Shown here piece by piece: positions 8,467 through 17,336 of a stretch of DNA of 64,000 nucleotides (position 1 is its first letter; every line of letters starts with the position of its first letter). Source of the stretch: Streptomyces aidingensis (lineage in GTDB: Bacteria > Actinomycetota > Actinomycetes > Streptomycetales > Streptomycetaceae). Below the pieces are notes generated by a model that worked only from the letters and a program-made list of their open reading frames with translations, did no database searches and had not been told where the DNA came from. A program made the position numbers and the translations under genes. The DNA is taken from the NCBI RefSeq assembly GCF_900112355.1, contig NZ_FOLM01000021.1:24751-88750 (forward strand). The letters are read 5' to 3'.

Positions 8467-9471
8467 TCAGTCCGGGTGCCCGGCCGGGGAACCGGTGGGG
8501 GAGAAGTGGCGGATGAGCCGTGCGGTCACGGTGCGCACGGCCGGGGAGGCCCAGCGGCGGGCGTGCCGTACCAACTGCACCGGCACATCCGGCAGCGGCG
8601 GCCCGGCGATCTCCGCCAGCGTGCCCGCGCGCAGCGCCCCGGCCACGCAGACCCGCGGCAGCACGGTCAGCCCCAGCCCCGCCGCCACGCAGGAGCGGGC
8701 CGCCTCGATGGAGCCGAACCGGGTCAGCCGGGGGCGGGCGCCGGGCACCGCCAGCAGCTCCCGGGCCAGCCGGTCGCTGTAGGAACAGCCCTGCTCATGC
8801 AGGAAGAAATCCTCGGCCGCCAGCTCCGCCCAGCCGGCCCCGCCCGCTCCGCCCGCCTCGTCCGCGCCGGCCTTCCTGCCGCGCCCGGCGGCGGCCAGCG
8901 GGTGATCCGGGGCGCCGACCAGGGCCAGCGGCTCATGCCCGATGAGCTCGGCGGCCAGCCCCGCCCCCGGCGCGCCGCCGGCCGGTGCCCCCGGCAGGTC
9001 CGCGGTCTCCTCCAGCAGCAGCGCCAGATCCAGCCGCCCGGCGCGCAGCCCCTCCACCGCCGCCGCCGTGCCCGCCGGATACAGATGCAGCTCGACCCCG
9101 GGATGCGTGCGGCGCAGCGCCGCGACCACCCCGGGCAGCCGGGCCGAGCACAGCGTCTCGCCGGCGGCCAGCACCACCCGCCCGGCCACCGCCCCGCCCT
9201 GCCCGCCCTCCCCGGCCGCCTCCGCCGCCACCGCGCGCAGCCGCGCCTCCGCCTCCAGCACCCCCTCGGCCTCGGCCAGCAGCCGCCGCCCGGCCGAGGT
9301 CAGCCGGGCGCCGCGCGGCAGCCGGTCCACCAGCCGGACGCCCAGCTCCCGCTCCAGCGCCCGGAGCTGGACGGTGACCGTGGACTGGGCGAGATGAAGC
9401 TCGGCCGCCGCGCCGGTGAAGTTCTCGGTGCGGGCCAGCGTGAGAAAGGTGCGCAGCAGCCTGGTGTCCAT
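8467..9471 (-). CDS. LysR-family transcriptional regulator
   Basis: 334 residues. Residues 1-60 are a classic LysR winged helix-turn-helix (LLRTFLTLARTENFTGAAAE..AQSTVTVQLRALERELG), then a linker helix and the two-lobe effector domain. Two Gly/Ala-rich inserts in the effector domain are typical padding of high-GC genes. Start ATG 9471 puts the HTH at the N-terminus. It is transcribed divergently from the PhzF-family gene with a 99-nt gap that holds a perfect inverted repeat at 9526-9543, so it probably regulates that neighbour and itself. Confidence 0.9.
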   Translation of the reverse strand: MDTRLLRTFLTLARTENFTGAAAELHLAQSTVTVQLRALERELGVRLVDRLPRGARLTSAGRRLLAEAEGVLEAEARLRAVAAEAAGEGGQGGAVAGRVVLAAGETLCSARLPGVVAALRRTHPGVELHLYPAGTAAAVEGLRAGRLDLALLLEETADLPGAPAGGAPGAGLAAELIGHEPLALVGAPDHPLAAAGRGRKAGADEAGGAGGAGWAELAAEDFFLHEQGCSYSDRLARELLAVPGARPRLTRFGSIEAARSCVAAGLGLTVLPRVCVAGALRAGTLAEIAGPPLPDVPVQLVRHARRWASPAVRTVTARLIRHFSPTGSPAGHPD

Positions 9472-9525
9472 GCCGCGGACCGTAGCCGAAGGGCGGCCGG
9501 CCTGCCATCGACTTCTCCGATCCTG

Positions 9526-9543
9526 ACGATGCGGAATCATCGT
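9526..9543. promoter_or_regulatory. Inverted repeat, candidate LysR operator
   Basis: ACGATG (9526-9531) and CATCGT (9538-9543) are perfect inverted arms separated by cggaat, between the divergent LysR and PhzF-family genes. Position and symmetry fit a LysR recognition site; the exact T-N11-A half-sites were not verified. Confidence 0.5.
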
Positions 9544-9570
9544 TTCTTTTGATGGGTCGGCCGGGGCAGC

Positions 9571-10542
9571 ATGGAGGTCATGACAGACACCACCGCCGCC
9601 GTGCTGCGCTACACCGCCTTCACCACCGACCCGGCCGGCGGCAACCCCGCCGGGATCGTGCTGGACGCGGCCGGTATGGACGAACCGGCCATGCTCGCCG
9701 TCGCCGCCGAGGTCGGCTACTCGGAGACCGCCTTTGTCACCGCCCGCGACGACCTGCGCCGCCGCTTCACGCTGCGCTACTTCAGCCCGCGCGCCGAGGT
9801 CGCCTTCTGCGGGCACGCCACCGTGGCGACCGCCGTGGCGCTGGCCGAACGGATCGGCCCCGGCCCGCTCCTCTTCGACACCCCCGCCGGGGAGATCCCG
9901 GTGGACACGGCGAGCACGCCGGAGACGGGAGACCCGGGGGAGACGGGGGAGACGGGGGACGCCGGCGACACCGGGGACACCGGGGACACCGGGGACACCG
10001 GGGACACCGCCCTGACCGCGACCCTGACCAGCGTGCCCACCCGCTCCCGCCCGGCCACTCAGGACGAACTGACCGCCCTGCTGGCGGCCCTGGACTGGCG
10101 GCCGGAAGACCTGGATCCCGCGCTGCCGCCGCACATCGCCTTCGGAGGCGTCCAGCACCCGGTGCTCGCCGCGGCCACCCGGGAACGCCTGGCCGCGCTC
10201 GACTACGACTTCCCGGCCCTGGCCGAGCTGATGCGGCGTCACGACTGGACGACCGTGCAGCTCATCCGGCGGGAGGCGGCCGATCTGTTCCACGCCCGCG
10301 ACCCGTTCCCGGTCGGCGGCGTGGTGGAGGACCCGGCGACCGGCGCCGCCGCCGCGGCCCTCGGCGGCTATCTGCGCACCCTCGGCGAACTGCCGCCCCC
10401 GGCCCCGGGCGGCAACGGACCGGCGGCCGTCATCACCGTGCGGCAGGGCGAGGACATGGGCCGCCCCAGCCTGCTCACCGTCACCGTGGACCCGGCCGAC
10501 CCCCGGGTGCGGGTATCGGGCCGGGCCGTGGCACTCCGATAG
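9571..10542 (+). CDS. PhzF-family isomerase/epimerase
   Basis: 323 residues of the diaminopimelate-epimerase-like PhzF fold. The catalytic glutamate region SETAFV and the C-terminal loop VEDPATGAAAAALGGYL are present, as are GNPAGIV near the start and FCGHATVATA. Members act as isomerases or unknown-function housekeeping enzymes; no phenazine genes are nearby, so phenazine synthesis should not be inferred. Between the two lobes (about residues 110-148) is an insert of GDT/GET tripeptides encoded by 9-nt DNA repeats, unusual for the family. Starts at ATG 9571 or ATG 9580. Probably controlled by the divergent LysR protein. Confidence 0.85.
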   Translation: MEVMTDTTAAVLRYTAFTTDPAGGNPAGIVLDAAGMDEPAMLAVAAEVGYSETAFVTARDDLRRRFTLRYFSPRAEVAFCGHATVATAVALAERIGPGPLLFDTPAGEIPVDTASTPETGDPGETGETGDAGDTGDTGDTGDTGDTALTATLTSVPTRSRPATQDELTALLAALDWRPEDLDPALPPHIAFGGVQHPVLAAATRERLAALDYDFPALAELMRRHDWTTVQLIRREAADLFHARDPFPVGGVVEDPATGAAAAALGGYLRTLGELPPPAPGGNGPAAVITVRQGEDMGRPSLLTVTVDPADPRVRVSGRAVALR

Positions 10543-10560
10543 CGTCCCGGCCCCGGGCCC

Positions 10561-10608
10561 CCGTTCCCGTCGCCGTTGCCGTTGCCGTTCCCGTTCCCGT
10601 TCCCGTTC
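10561..10608. repeat. Hexanucleotide tandem repeat (CCGTTC/CCGTTG)n
   Basis: Seven to eight near-perfect 6-nt units fill the gap between the convergent PhzF-family and exchanger genes. It is the third simple repeat in the first 11 kb. Confidence 0.85.
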
Positions 10609-10609
10609 C

Positions 10610-11653
10610 TCAGAAGGCGAGCAGCACGATGGTGGCGGTGTAGAGGGCGATGAGCATGATGCCGTCGAAGCCGAGCCGCCACCAGCCCCGCTTCTGCCGC
10701 AGCAGCAGCCCGCCCAGCAGCACACTCGTCATCACCAGCGCCGCGCTGGTCAGAAAGAGTTCGTCCGGCGCGGCGGCATGGAAGAGGGAGCCCTGCCGGT
10801 ACGCCGCGTCGCCGATCACCAGATTGAGCGCGTCCAGGCAGTTGCCGCCGATGACCGCGGCGATGGCCAGGGTGACCGCGCCGCGCCGGACCGCCGCCAC
10901 CGAGGTCACGATCTCCGGCAGCGCGTTCACCACCCCCATGAACGCCGCCCCGACGAAGCCCGCGCGCAGCCCGGAGCCGGCCACCAGCCCTTCCGCCGCA
11001 CGGGCCACCGCCCAGCCGCCGATCACCACCAGCAGCGCCACCGCCGTGAACTCCCCCCACAGCCGTCCGGTGCCGCGCCGTCCCAGCACCGGGTCGTCGT
11101 GCGGGACGTCCGGCACCGTCTCCGCCGTCCGCACCGCCAGCCACATCGGCCGCGGATGGGCCTGGATGAGCCGCACTCCGCCCCAGTAGAAGGCGACCAT
11201 CACCACCGCGGCCGGATGCACCCCGAGCACCGGCACCGTGACCTCCGGCGAGAACGCGGCCATCAGCGCCAGCCCCAGCAGCCCGATCAGCAGGCAGCCG
11301 AACAGCACATTGGGCAGCGAGGCGGCGGCGTGCTCCAGATTGACGCCGCGGTGGAACGCGTCGGCCACCGCCACCGCCAGGGTCTGCGCGGCGATGCCGC
11401 CGACCGCGTTGCTGTAGGCCAGGGTCGGACGGTCGGCGGCGGCGCTGACCGCGGTCATCACAATGCCGGAGAGGGAGGTGGCCAGACCGAAGAAGACCGC
11501 GCCGAACAGCGCCTCGCCCCAGCCGGTACGGTCCGCCAGGGTGTCGCCGAGCGCGGAGAGCCGCACCGCGCACACCACGGTCACCGCGCCGGCCAGCAGG
11601 AACACGGCGACCGACCAGCCCAGCGGCCAGCTCCCGGTCAGTGTCTCAAGCAC
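10610..11653 (-). CDS. CaCA-family sodium/calcium exchanger-like membrane protein
   Basis: 347 residues, about 10-11 hydrophobic segments in two halves. The second alpha-repeat is clear (NALPEIVTSVAAV, GGNCLDALNL); the first (GLATSLSGIVMTAV, SNAVGGIAAQT) is more divergent, with Ser/Thr in place of the usual acidic GExxGS motif, so ion selectivity is uncertain. Start GTG 11653 has GGGAGG about 7 nt upstream; the open frame extends further but that part has no family similarity. It is a plasma-membrane cation exchanger by family. Confidence 0.82.
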   Translation of the reverse strand: MLETLTGSWPLGWSVAVFLLAGAVTVVCAVRLSALGDTLADRTGWGEALFGAVFFGLATSLSGIVMTAVSAAADRPTLAYSNAVGGIAAQTLAVAVADAFHRGVNLEHAAASLPNVLFGCLLIGLLGLALMAAFSPEVTVPVLGVHPAAVVMVAFYWGGVRLIQAHPRPMWLAVRTAETVPDVPHDDPVLGRRGTGRLWGEFTAVALLVVIGGWAVARAAEGLVAGSGLRAGFVGAAFMGVVNALPEIVTSVAAVRRGAVTLAIAAVIGGNCLDALNLVIGDAAYRQGSLFHAAAPDELFLTSAALVMTSVLLGGLLLRQKRGWWRLGFDGIMLIALYTATIVLLAF

Positions 11654-11882
11654 CCGCTCGCCTCCCGTCCGCCCGCGCGCACCCGGGGCACCGCCGACGG
11701 GCACTGGGTACCACGCGGCGGCGGTCGTACACTCCGGCGCCGCCGGAGGCCTTCCGGCCCGGTACCGGACGTGCCGCACGCGGGCCGGCGGGGCCGGACG
11801 GGACCCGGCGGCACCAGCGGTATTCGGACACCGCGGCTCCCGCGCGGCCGTACGCCACCCCCCGCCCCCTACCGTGACCCCC

Positions 11883-13028
11883 ATGGGGATATCGAAGGAC
11901 AGTTCGAGCGCCACGGCAGCCGCCGCCGCAGCCGCCGTCACCGCTGCACCGGCCGGCGGCGGCGCGGCCGGCCGCAGCCGCCCGGACGGGCGGGCCCTGG
12001 CCGCCGTCACCGTCACCGTCTGCTTCTGGGCCTCCGCCTTCGTCGCCATCCGCGCCGCCGCCGAACACTTCTCGCCCGGCGCCCTCGCCCTCGGCCGGCT
12101 GCTGACCGGCTCGGCCGTCCTCGCCCTGCTGCTGCTTGTCCGGCGCCTCGGCCCGCCGCCGCGCGCGGCCTGGCCCGGCGTCCTGATCTCCGGTCTGCTC
12201 TGGTTCGGCCTCTACATGGTGGCGCTCAACTGGGGCGAGGAGAGCGTGGACGCGGGCACCGCCGCGCTGCTGGTCAACATCGGTCCGATCGCCATCGCCC
12301 TGCTGGCCGCCAAGCTGCTCGGCGAGGGCATGCCGCCGCGGCTGCTGGCCGGGCTGGCGGTCTCCTTCGCCGGTGCGGCCGTGGTCGGGCTGTCCATGTC
12401 CGGCGGTACGGGCGGCGAAGGCAACGGCGGCAACGGCGGCAGCGGCGGCAGCGGCGCCGGCAGCGGGCTCTCCGATGCCTCCGGTGCACCGCTGCTGGGT
12501 GTGGCGCTCTGCCTGGTGGCCGCCTTCGCCTACGCCGCCGGGGTGGTCGGCCAGAAACCCGCGCTGCGGCACACCTCCGCCCTCCAGGTCACCGCCTATG
12601 GCTGCTTCACGGGCACGGCGGCCTGCCTGCCGTTCACCGGGCAGCTGGTCCGGGAGGTGGCCGACGCGCCGCCGACGGCCACCGCCTGGGTGGTCTATCT
12701 GGGGGTGTTCCCCACCGCGCTGGCCTTCGTGACCTGGGCCTATGCCCTCTCCCGGACCACTGCGGGGCGGATGGGCGCGACCACCTATGCGGTGCCCGCG
12801 CTGGTGGTGCTGATGTCCTGGGCGGTACTGGCGGAGGTGCCCGGCCGGCTGACCCTGCTGGGCGGGGCGCTGTGCCTGGCCGGGGTCGCCGTCTCCCGCT
12901 CCCGCTCCCGCCCGCGCGCCCGTTCCCGCTCCGCCGCCCCCGCCGCTCCCGCCGCCTCCGAGGACCCCGCCGCGGCCACCGGGGAGTCCGCACCCCCCGC
13001 CGGCCCCCCTCCCGTCCCTCGCCCGTAG
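11883..13028 (+). CDS. EamA/DMT-family transporter
   Basis: 381 residues with ten predicted membrane helices arranged as two EamA repeats (RALAAVTVTVCFWASAFVAI opening the first). A Gly/Asn/Ser-rich insert (GEGNGGNGGSGG..) separates the halves, encoded by short DNA repeats, and the C-terminus is a soluble Arg/Ser then Pro/Ala tail. Family members export amino acids, nucleotides or other metabolites; the substrate is unknown. Start ATG 11883. Confidence 0.85.
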   Translation: MGISKDSSSATAAAAAAAVTAAPAGGGAAGRSRPDGRALAAVTVTVCFWASAFVAIRAAAEHFSPGALALGRLLTGSAVLALLLLVRRLGPPPRAAWPGVLISGLLWFGLYMVALNWGEESVDAGTAALLVNIGPIAIALLAAKLLGEGMPPRLLAGLAVSFAGAAVVGLSMSGGTGGEGNGGNGGSGGSGAGSGLSDASGAPLLGVALCLVAAFAYAAGVVGQKPALRHTSALQVTAYGCFTGTAACLPFTGQLVREVADAPPTATAWVVYLGVFPTALAFVTWAYALSRTTAGRMGATTYAVPALVVLMSWAVLAEVPGRLTLLGGALCLAGVAVSRSRSRPRARSRSAAPAAPAASEDPAAATGESAPPAGPPPVPRP

Positions 13029-13076
13029 AGCCGCCGCCGGGTCGCCGCCGCCCGCCGCCTGCCGCATCGTGGAATC

Positions 13077-14177
13077 GTGCCGTTCTCACCAGGACCCGCC
13101 GCGCCCCCCGCCCTGCCCGGGCGCTGGCTGCCGGAGGTCCTGATCGTGGCCGGCGCCGCGCTGGACATCGCCACCCCGGACCACCTCACCTTCACCCCCT
13201 TCTTCGCCGCCGCCCCGATGACCGCCGCGGCCGTCCGCTCCTTCCGCGGCACCCTGTTCGTGGGCATCGTCTCCACGCTGGCCATGGCCGTGCTGCTGAT
13301 CGTCTGGGACCGTCTGCCCGCCGAGCAGGAGATGCTGGCCACCGCGACCGTGGGCACCGTCTCCGTCCTCGCCCTCTTCACCAACCTCCTGGTCACCGAG
13401 CGCACCCGGCAGGCCGCCTCCGCCCGGGCCGTGGCCGAGGCCGTGCAGCACGCCGTGGTTCCCGATCCGCCGGCCCGGGCCGGCCCGCTGGCCATCGCCG
13501 CCCGCTACCGGGCCGCCGAGAACGATGCCCTGATCGGCGGCGACCTCTACGCGGTGGTGCGAAACCGGCACGGGGTCCGGCTGATGGTCGGCGACGTACG
13601 GGGCAAGGGCCTGGGCGCCACCGAGACGGTCGCGGTGCTCCTGGGCACGTTCCACGAGGCGGCGGACGAGGCGGCCGACCTGCCGGAGCTGGAGCAGCGG
13701 CTGGAGAGCACGCTGTCGCGGGAACACGGCCGGCGTCCCACGCTGGACGGCCTGGAGGGCTTTGTCACCGGGGTGCTCGCCGAACTGCCCACCGCCGGGG
13801 ACGGGCCGCTGCGGGTGCTCAACCGCGGCCATCCGCCGCCGCTGCTGCTCACGCCCGGGGGCGAGGTGCGGGTGCTGCGTCCCTCGGCCGAGACCCCGCC
13901 GTTCGGACTGGGGGACCTGGCCGTGGCACCGGCGCGCGCCGACCCGGTGGACTTCCCGCCGGACGCCACCCTCCTGCTCTACACCGACGGACTCAGCGAG
14001 ACCCGCAACGCCGAAGGGCGGTTCTACGACCCGGCCGAGGCCCTTCGCGGCAAGGCGTTCCCGGGGCCGGAGGAGCTGCTGGACTGGCTGCTGGCCGATA
14101 CCCGCAGGTACGCGGGGGGCGGGGCGCCGGACGACATGGCGCTGCTCGCCGTACGCCATGACCCGGGCCCGGTATGA
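13077..14177 (+). CDS. Membrane-anchored PP2C-type (SpoIIE) phosphatase
   Basis: 366 residues. Residues about 15-105 contain three hydrophobic segments (VLIVAGAALDIA, LFVGIVSTLAMAVLLIV, ATVGTVSVLALFTNLLV) and the rest is a SpoIIE domain with the metal-binding motifs GGDLYAVV, VGDVRGKG, YTDGLSE and a C-terminal DDMALLAV. This architecture is common in Streptomyces and probably removes phosphate from an anti-anti-sigma factor in response to a membrane signal. Start GTG 13077 lies 48 nt after the transporter stop. No kinase-like ATPase domain is present, unlike the proteins at 4249 and 61974. Confidence 0.87.
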   Translation: MPFSPGPAAPPALPGRWLPEVLIVAGAALDIATPDHLTFTPFFAAAPMTAAAVRSFRGTLFVGIVSTLAMAVLLIVWDRLPAEQEMLATATVGTVSVLALFTNLLVTERTRQAASARAVAEAVQHAVVPDPPARAGPLAIAARYRAAENDALIGGDLYAVVRNRHGVRLMVGDVRGKGLGATETVAVLLGTFHEAADEAADLPELEQRLESTLSREHGRRPTLDGLEGFVTGVLAELPTAGDGPLRVLNRGHPPPLLLTPGGEVRVLRPSAETPPFGLGDLAVAPARADPVDFPPDATLLLYTDGLSETRNAEGRFYDPAEALRGKAFPGPEELLDWLLADTRRYAGGGAPDDMALLAVRHDPGPV

Positions 14178-14404
14178 CGCACGGTGAGCAACAGCCTGCA
14201 CTCTGCATAACATTTGATACACCGTCAGGAATGAAGCAGTGGCCAAAGGTGCGTATTTTTTGCCCGATTTGACGGACTTCGGTGGTTTAAGTCCTGGTCA
14301 AAGCTCTGTCTTTTTACTCGATGCGGCTTGGAATCCGGCGGCGATCTCTATTAACGTTCGATAACGCAGCGCGGTCGTCACGACCGTCACAAGAGACGGC
14401 GCCG

Positions 14405-14560
14405 CGCCCTGCCGCCGAATCCCGTCGTGCGGTCACCCACAACTGCACCCAGGAACCGGGGAACCACCACCCGGGGTGAATCGGACAGCCGGCCCCCGCC
14501 GGCCGACCGTAGGAGACCTTCCGCTCCGAACCCGTCAGCTAACCCGGTAGGCGAGGGAAG
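14405..14560 (+). promoter_or_regulatory. ydaO/yuaA-type c-di-AMP riboswitch
   Basis: The conserved core of actinobacterial ydaO elements is recognisable: GCCGCCGAATCCC near 14410, AACCGGGGAACCAC near 14455, GGGGTGAATCGG near 14473, GTAGGAGACCTTCC near 14509 and CGAACCCGTCAGCTAACCC near 14527. It ends about 20 nt before the M23 peptidase start, the usual arrangement in Streptomyces, where c-di-AMP represses cell-wall hydrolases. The AT-richer 14178-14404 upstream presumably holds the promoter; I did not fix its hexamers. Confidence 0.85.
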
Positions 14561-14578
14561 GAAAGGAGAACGCCACCC

Positions 14579-16003
14579 GTGGCGTCACAGCGGTTCGCCT
14601 CCCAAGAGGCCGGCTCCACCCCGTATCCCCCGTACTACGCCGCGCAGGCCGCCTACGCAGCCGCCCCCGGCCACCAGACCGACACCGCCGTCGCCACCGC
14701 CCCCGGCTACGCCTACGGCACCGGCTACAGCACCGGCACCGGCACCGGCTACGACGAGAGCATCTGCCACCCGGGCTCCGGCGGCGGTTTCGGCGACTAC
14801 CCCGGCCACCTCCAGCAGGCCGCCCCGTACCCCGGCCCGGCCCAGGACTTCCCGCACCACCCCGAGCACCACGCGCCCGAGCCGCCCGTCGCCCACGAGC
14901 CCGTGCTGCCGGAGCCGGCCGCCCCCGAGCCCTCGTCGTCCCCGCTCCCCGACTACTACGGCCCCGCGCCCGACGGGCAGGAGACCCGCGAGGAGTGGAA
15001 CCCCAACGCCGAGACCCTGGCCGCCGCCAACCGCGGCCGGCACCGCGTGGCCCGCCAGCGCGGCGGCACCATCGCCCGCAGCCGCGCCGTGCTCGGCGTC
15101 GGCGTGATCGCCGCGGTCGGCGCCGGCGGCATGGCCTCCGCCCAGGAGGACGGCGCGCCCGGCATGGGCGCCGCCGCCGAGAAGGTCAAGCAGATACCCG
15201 GCAACATACCCGGCCTCGGCGCGCTGTTCGGCAACGACGACCGCGGCCCGGGCGGCGCGGACGCCGGCTTCCCGGTGATCACCGCCGCGCCGCTGACCGC
15301 CGAGGGAACGGCCCTGCAGACCAGCGCCGACACCGCCTCCGCCGCCTCCTCGGGCACCGGCGAAGCGCTCCGGGCCCGCCTGCTCCAGCAGGCCGAGCAG
15401 CAGGAGGCCGCGGCCGAGGCCGAGGAGCGGGACGCGGCGGCCGACGCCGCGCTCACCGAGGCCGAGGCAGAGGCCGCCGCCCTGGCGGAGCAGCGCCGCC
15501 TTGAGGAAGAGGAGCGGCAGCGCCTGGAGGAGGAGCGCCGCCGCAAGGAGGAGGAAGAGCGGCTCAGGCGGGAGGAGGAGGAACGCCTCCGCCGGCTCCG
15601 GGAGAGCTACACCGCCCCGCTCAGCAGCTACACCATCTCCGCCCAGTACGGGCAGGCCGGCTCGATGTGGGCCTCCGGCTACCACACCGGCACCGACTTC
15701 TCCGCCCCGGCGGGCACCCCCGTGAAGAACGTGCACACCGGCGTCGTCCTGGAGGCCGCCTGGAACGGCAGCTACGGCTACCAGGTCGTCATCGAACTCG
15801 CCGACGGCACCGAGATCTCCTACAGCCACCTGTCCTCGATGGCCGTGGTCGCGGGGCAGGAGGTCATCACGGGCGATGTGATCGGCAACGTGGGCTCCAC
15901 CGGCAACTCCACCGGCCCGCACCTCCACCTGGAAGTCCGCCCCGGCGGCGGCGACACCATCGACCCGCTCCCCTGGCTCCGCGAAAACGGCGTCGCCATC
16001 TGA
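14579..16003 (+). CDS. M23-family peptidoglycan endopeptidase (LytM domain), riboswitch-controlled
   Basis: 474 residues. The first 150 residues are Pro/Tyr/Ala/Glu-rich and cytoplasmic-like. A single hydrophobic segment (VLGVGVIAAVGAGGMASA, about 168-185) would anchor or export the protein. Residues about 260-340 are an Ala/Glu then Arg/Glu coiled coil, and the C-terminal 120 residues are a LytM domain with zinc ligands in HTGTDF and PHLHLEV. It cleaves peptide cross-links of peptidoglycan in growth or germination. Start GTG 14579 has AAGGAG upstream. The c-di-AMP riboswitch immediately upstream links it to osmotic and cell-wall control. Confidence 0.9.
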   Translation: MASQRFASQEAGSTPYPPYYAAQAAYAAAPGHQTDTAVATAPGYAYGTGYSTGTGTGYDESICHPGSGGGFGDYPGHLQQAAPYPGPAQDFPHHPEHHAPEPPVAHEPVLPEPAAPEPSSSPLPDYYGPAPDGQETREEWNPNAETLAAANRGRHRVARQRGGTIARSRAVLGVGVIAAVGAGGMASAQEDGAPGMGAAAEKVKQIPGNIPGLGALFGNDDRGPGGADAGFPVITAAPLTAEGTALQTSADTASAASSGTGEALRARLLQQAEQQEAAAEAEERDAAADAALTEAEAEAAALAEQRRLEEEERQRLEEERRRKEEEERLRREEEERLRRLRESYTAPLSSYTISAQYGQAGSMWASGYHTGTDFSAPAGTPVKNVHTGVVLEAAWNGSYGYQVVIELADGTEISYSHLSSMAVVAGQEVITGDVIGNVGSTGNSTGPHLHLEVRPGGGDTIDPLPWLRENGVAI

Positions 16004-16061
16004 CCCCACCGCCCCACCGCCCAGACGACCGCTGACGACCCGGCTGACGACCGGCTGACGA

Positions 16062-16091
16062 CGGGGCCACGCGGAATACCACGTGGCCCCG
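16062..16091 (+). terminator. Hairpin terminator after the M23 peptidase
   Basis: Ten-bp perfect stem (16062-16071 with 16082-16091) and a 10-nt loop, 58 nt past the peptidase stop and before the next start. Short direct repeats of GCTGACGACC precede it. Confidence 0.75.
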
Positions 16092-16119
16092 CCACCCACC
16101 CCGGGTTACCGTCCCTGCC

Positions 16120-17073
16120 ATGGAAACCCGTACCGGTACCCGTACCTTCGGCAGCCTGACCGTCGCCCCTGTCTGCCTGGGCGGCAACGTCTTCGGCTGG
16201 ACCGCCGACGAGACCACCACCTTCGACATCCTGGACGCCTTCACCGCGGGCGGCGGAAACTTCATCGACACCGCCGACTCGTACAGCGCGTGGGTGGCGG
16301 GGCACTCGGGCGGCGAGTCGGAAACCCTGATCGGCCGCTGGCTCGCCAAACGCGGCCGGCGCGACGACGTCGTGGTTGCCACCAAACTCGGCGCCCACCC
16401 GCAGTACAAGGGACTGGCCCCGGCCACCATCCGCGCCGCCGCCGAAGCCTCCCTGCGCCGCCTCGGCACCGACCGCATCGACCTGCTCTACACCCACTTC
16501 GACGACGAGTCGGTGCCGGTCTCCGACATCATCACCGAACTGGACGCGCTCGTCCGCGAGGGCAAGGTCCGCGAGATCGCCGCCTCCAATATCTCGCCCG
16601 AGCGCCTGGAAGCGTCCCTCACCTTCTCCGCCGCCGAGCACAAGGCCCGCTACGTGGCCCTCCAGCCGCACTACAACCTGGTCTCGCGCAACACCTACGA
16701 GGGCCCCCTCGCCGAGGTCGCCGCCCGGCACAACCTGGCCTGCGTCCCCTACTTCGCGCTGGCCCGGGGCTTCCTCACCGGCAAGTACCGCCCGGACGGC
16801 CCGGCCGTCGACAGCCCGCGCGCGGCCTCGGCCTCGTCCTACCTCGACACCCCGCAGGGCCTGCGAGTGCTCGCCGCCCTCGACGAGGTCGCCGAAGCCC
16901 GCTCGGCCGAGGTGGCCACCGTCGCCCTCGCCTGGCTCGCAGCGCAGCCGACCGTCGCCGCACCCATCGCCAGCGCCCGCACCACGGAGCAGCTCCAGCC
17001 GCTCCTGGCCTCCCTCACCCTCGACCTGACCCCGGCCGACCTCGCCGCTCTCACCGAAGCCTCAACCCCCTGA
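16120..17073 (+). CDS. Aldo/keto reductase
   Basis: 317-residue TIM-barrel oxidoreductase. The catalytic tetrad is present: Asp and Tyr in DTADSY, Lys in ATKLG and His in THFDD; NADPH-binding elements IASARTTEQLQPLL sit near the C-terminus. It resembles YajO/YdjG-type reductases that act on sugars or aldehydes. Start ATG 16120. The last 12 nt overlap the end of the convergent small membrane protein gene. Confidence 0.92.
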   Translation: METRTGTRTFGSLTVAPVCLGGNVFGWTADETTTFDILDAFTAGGGNFIDTADSYSAWVAGHSGGESETLIGRWLAKRGRRDDVVVATKLGAHPQYKGLAPATIRAAAEASLRRLGTDRIDLLYTHFDDESVPVSDIITELDALVREGKVREIAASNISPERLEASLTFSAAEHKARYVALQPHYNLVSRNTYEGPLAEVAARHNLACVPYFALARGFLTGKYRPDGPAVDSPRAASASSYLDTPQGLRVLAALDEVAEARSAEVATVALAWLAAQPTVAAPIASARTTEQLQPLLASLTLDLTPADLAALTEASTP

Positions 17074-17325
17074 CGACCCCCCGGAGGGGGCGCCCCCCCG
17101 ACGCCCCCTCCTCCCCACCCACTCCACAACCCCACACCCCACGCCGGCGACAGCGATCACGATGAGGAAGAGAGCGTTCTCGGGCAGCCGCTGGCGCAGG
17201 TCGTCGGGAAGGACGATCGTGAGCAATGCCGTGACCACCCAGGAAGCGGCGATGACGCTCAGCGGGATGAGTAGCAGCCACCGAAGTACATGGGACTGTT
17301 TTGCGTTGAGAAGCTCTCCAGGCAC
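17062..17325 (-). CDS. Small two-helix membrane protein
   Basis: 87 residues with two hydrophobic segments (VLRWLLLIPLSVIAASWVV; FLIVIAVAGVGCGVVEWV) and a Gly/Arg-rich C-terminal tail. GTG start at 17325 follows the secreted-protein stop (17337) by 11 nt, with GAGG upstream, so the two are likely one operon. No family recognised; a membrane partner for the secreted protein is possible. Confidence 0.55.
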   Translation of the reverse strand: MPGELLNAKQSHVLRWLLLIPLSVIAASWVVTALLTIVLPDDLRQRLPENALFLIVIAVAGVGCGVVEWVGRRGRRGGAPSGGSSGG

Positions 17326-17336
17326 GCGTGACCTCG

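Noticed and set aside
9571..10542. Phenazine biosynthesis
   Set aside because: Only a PhzF-family enzyme is present, without other phz genes; the family is broad.
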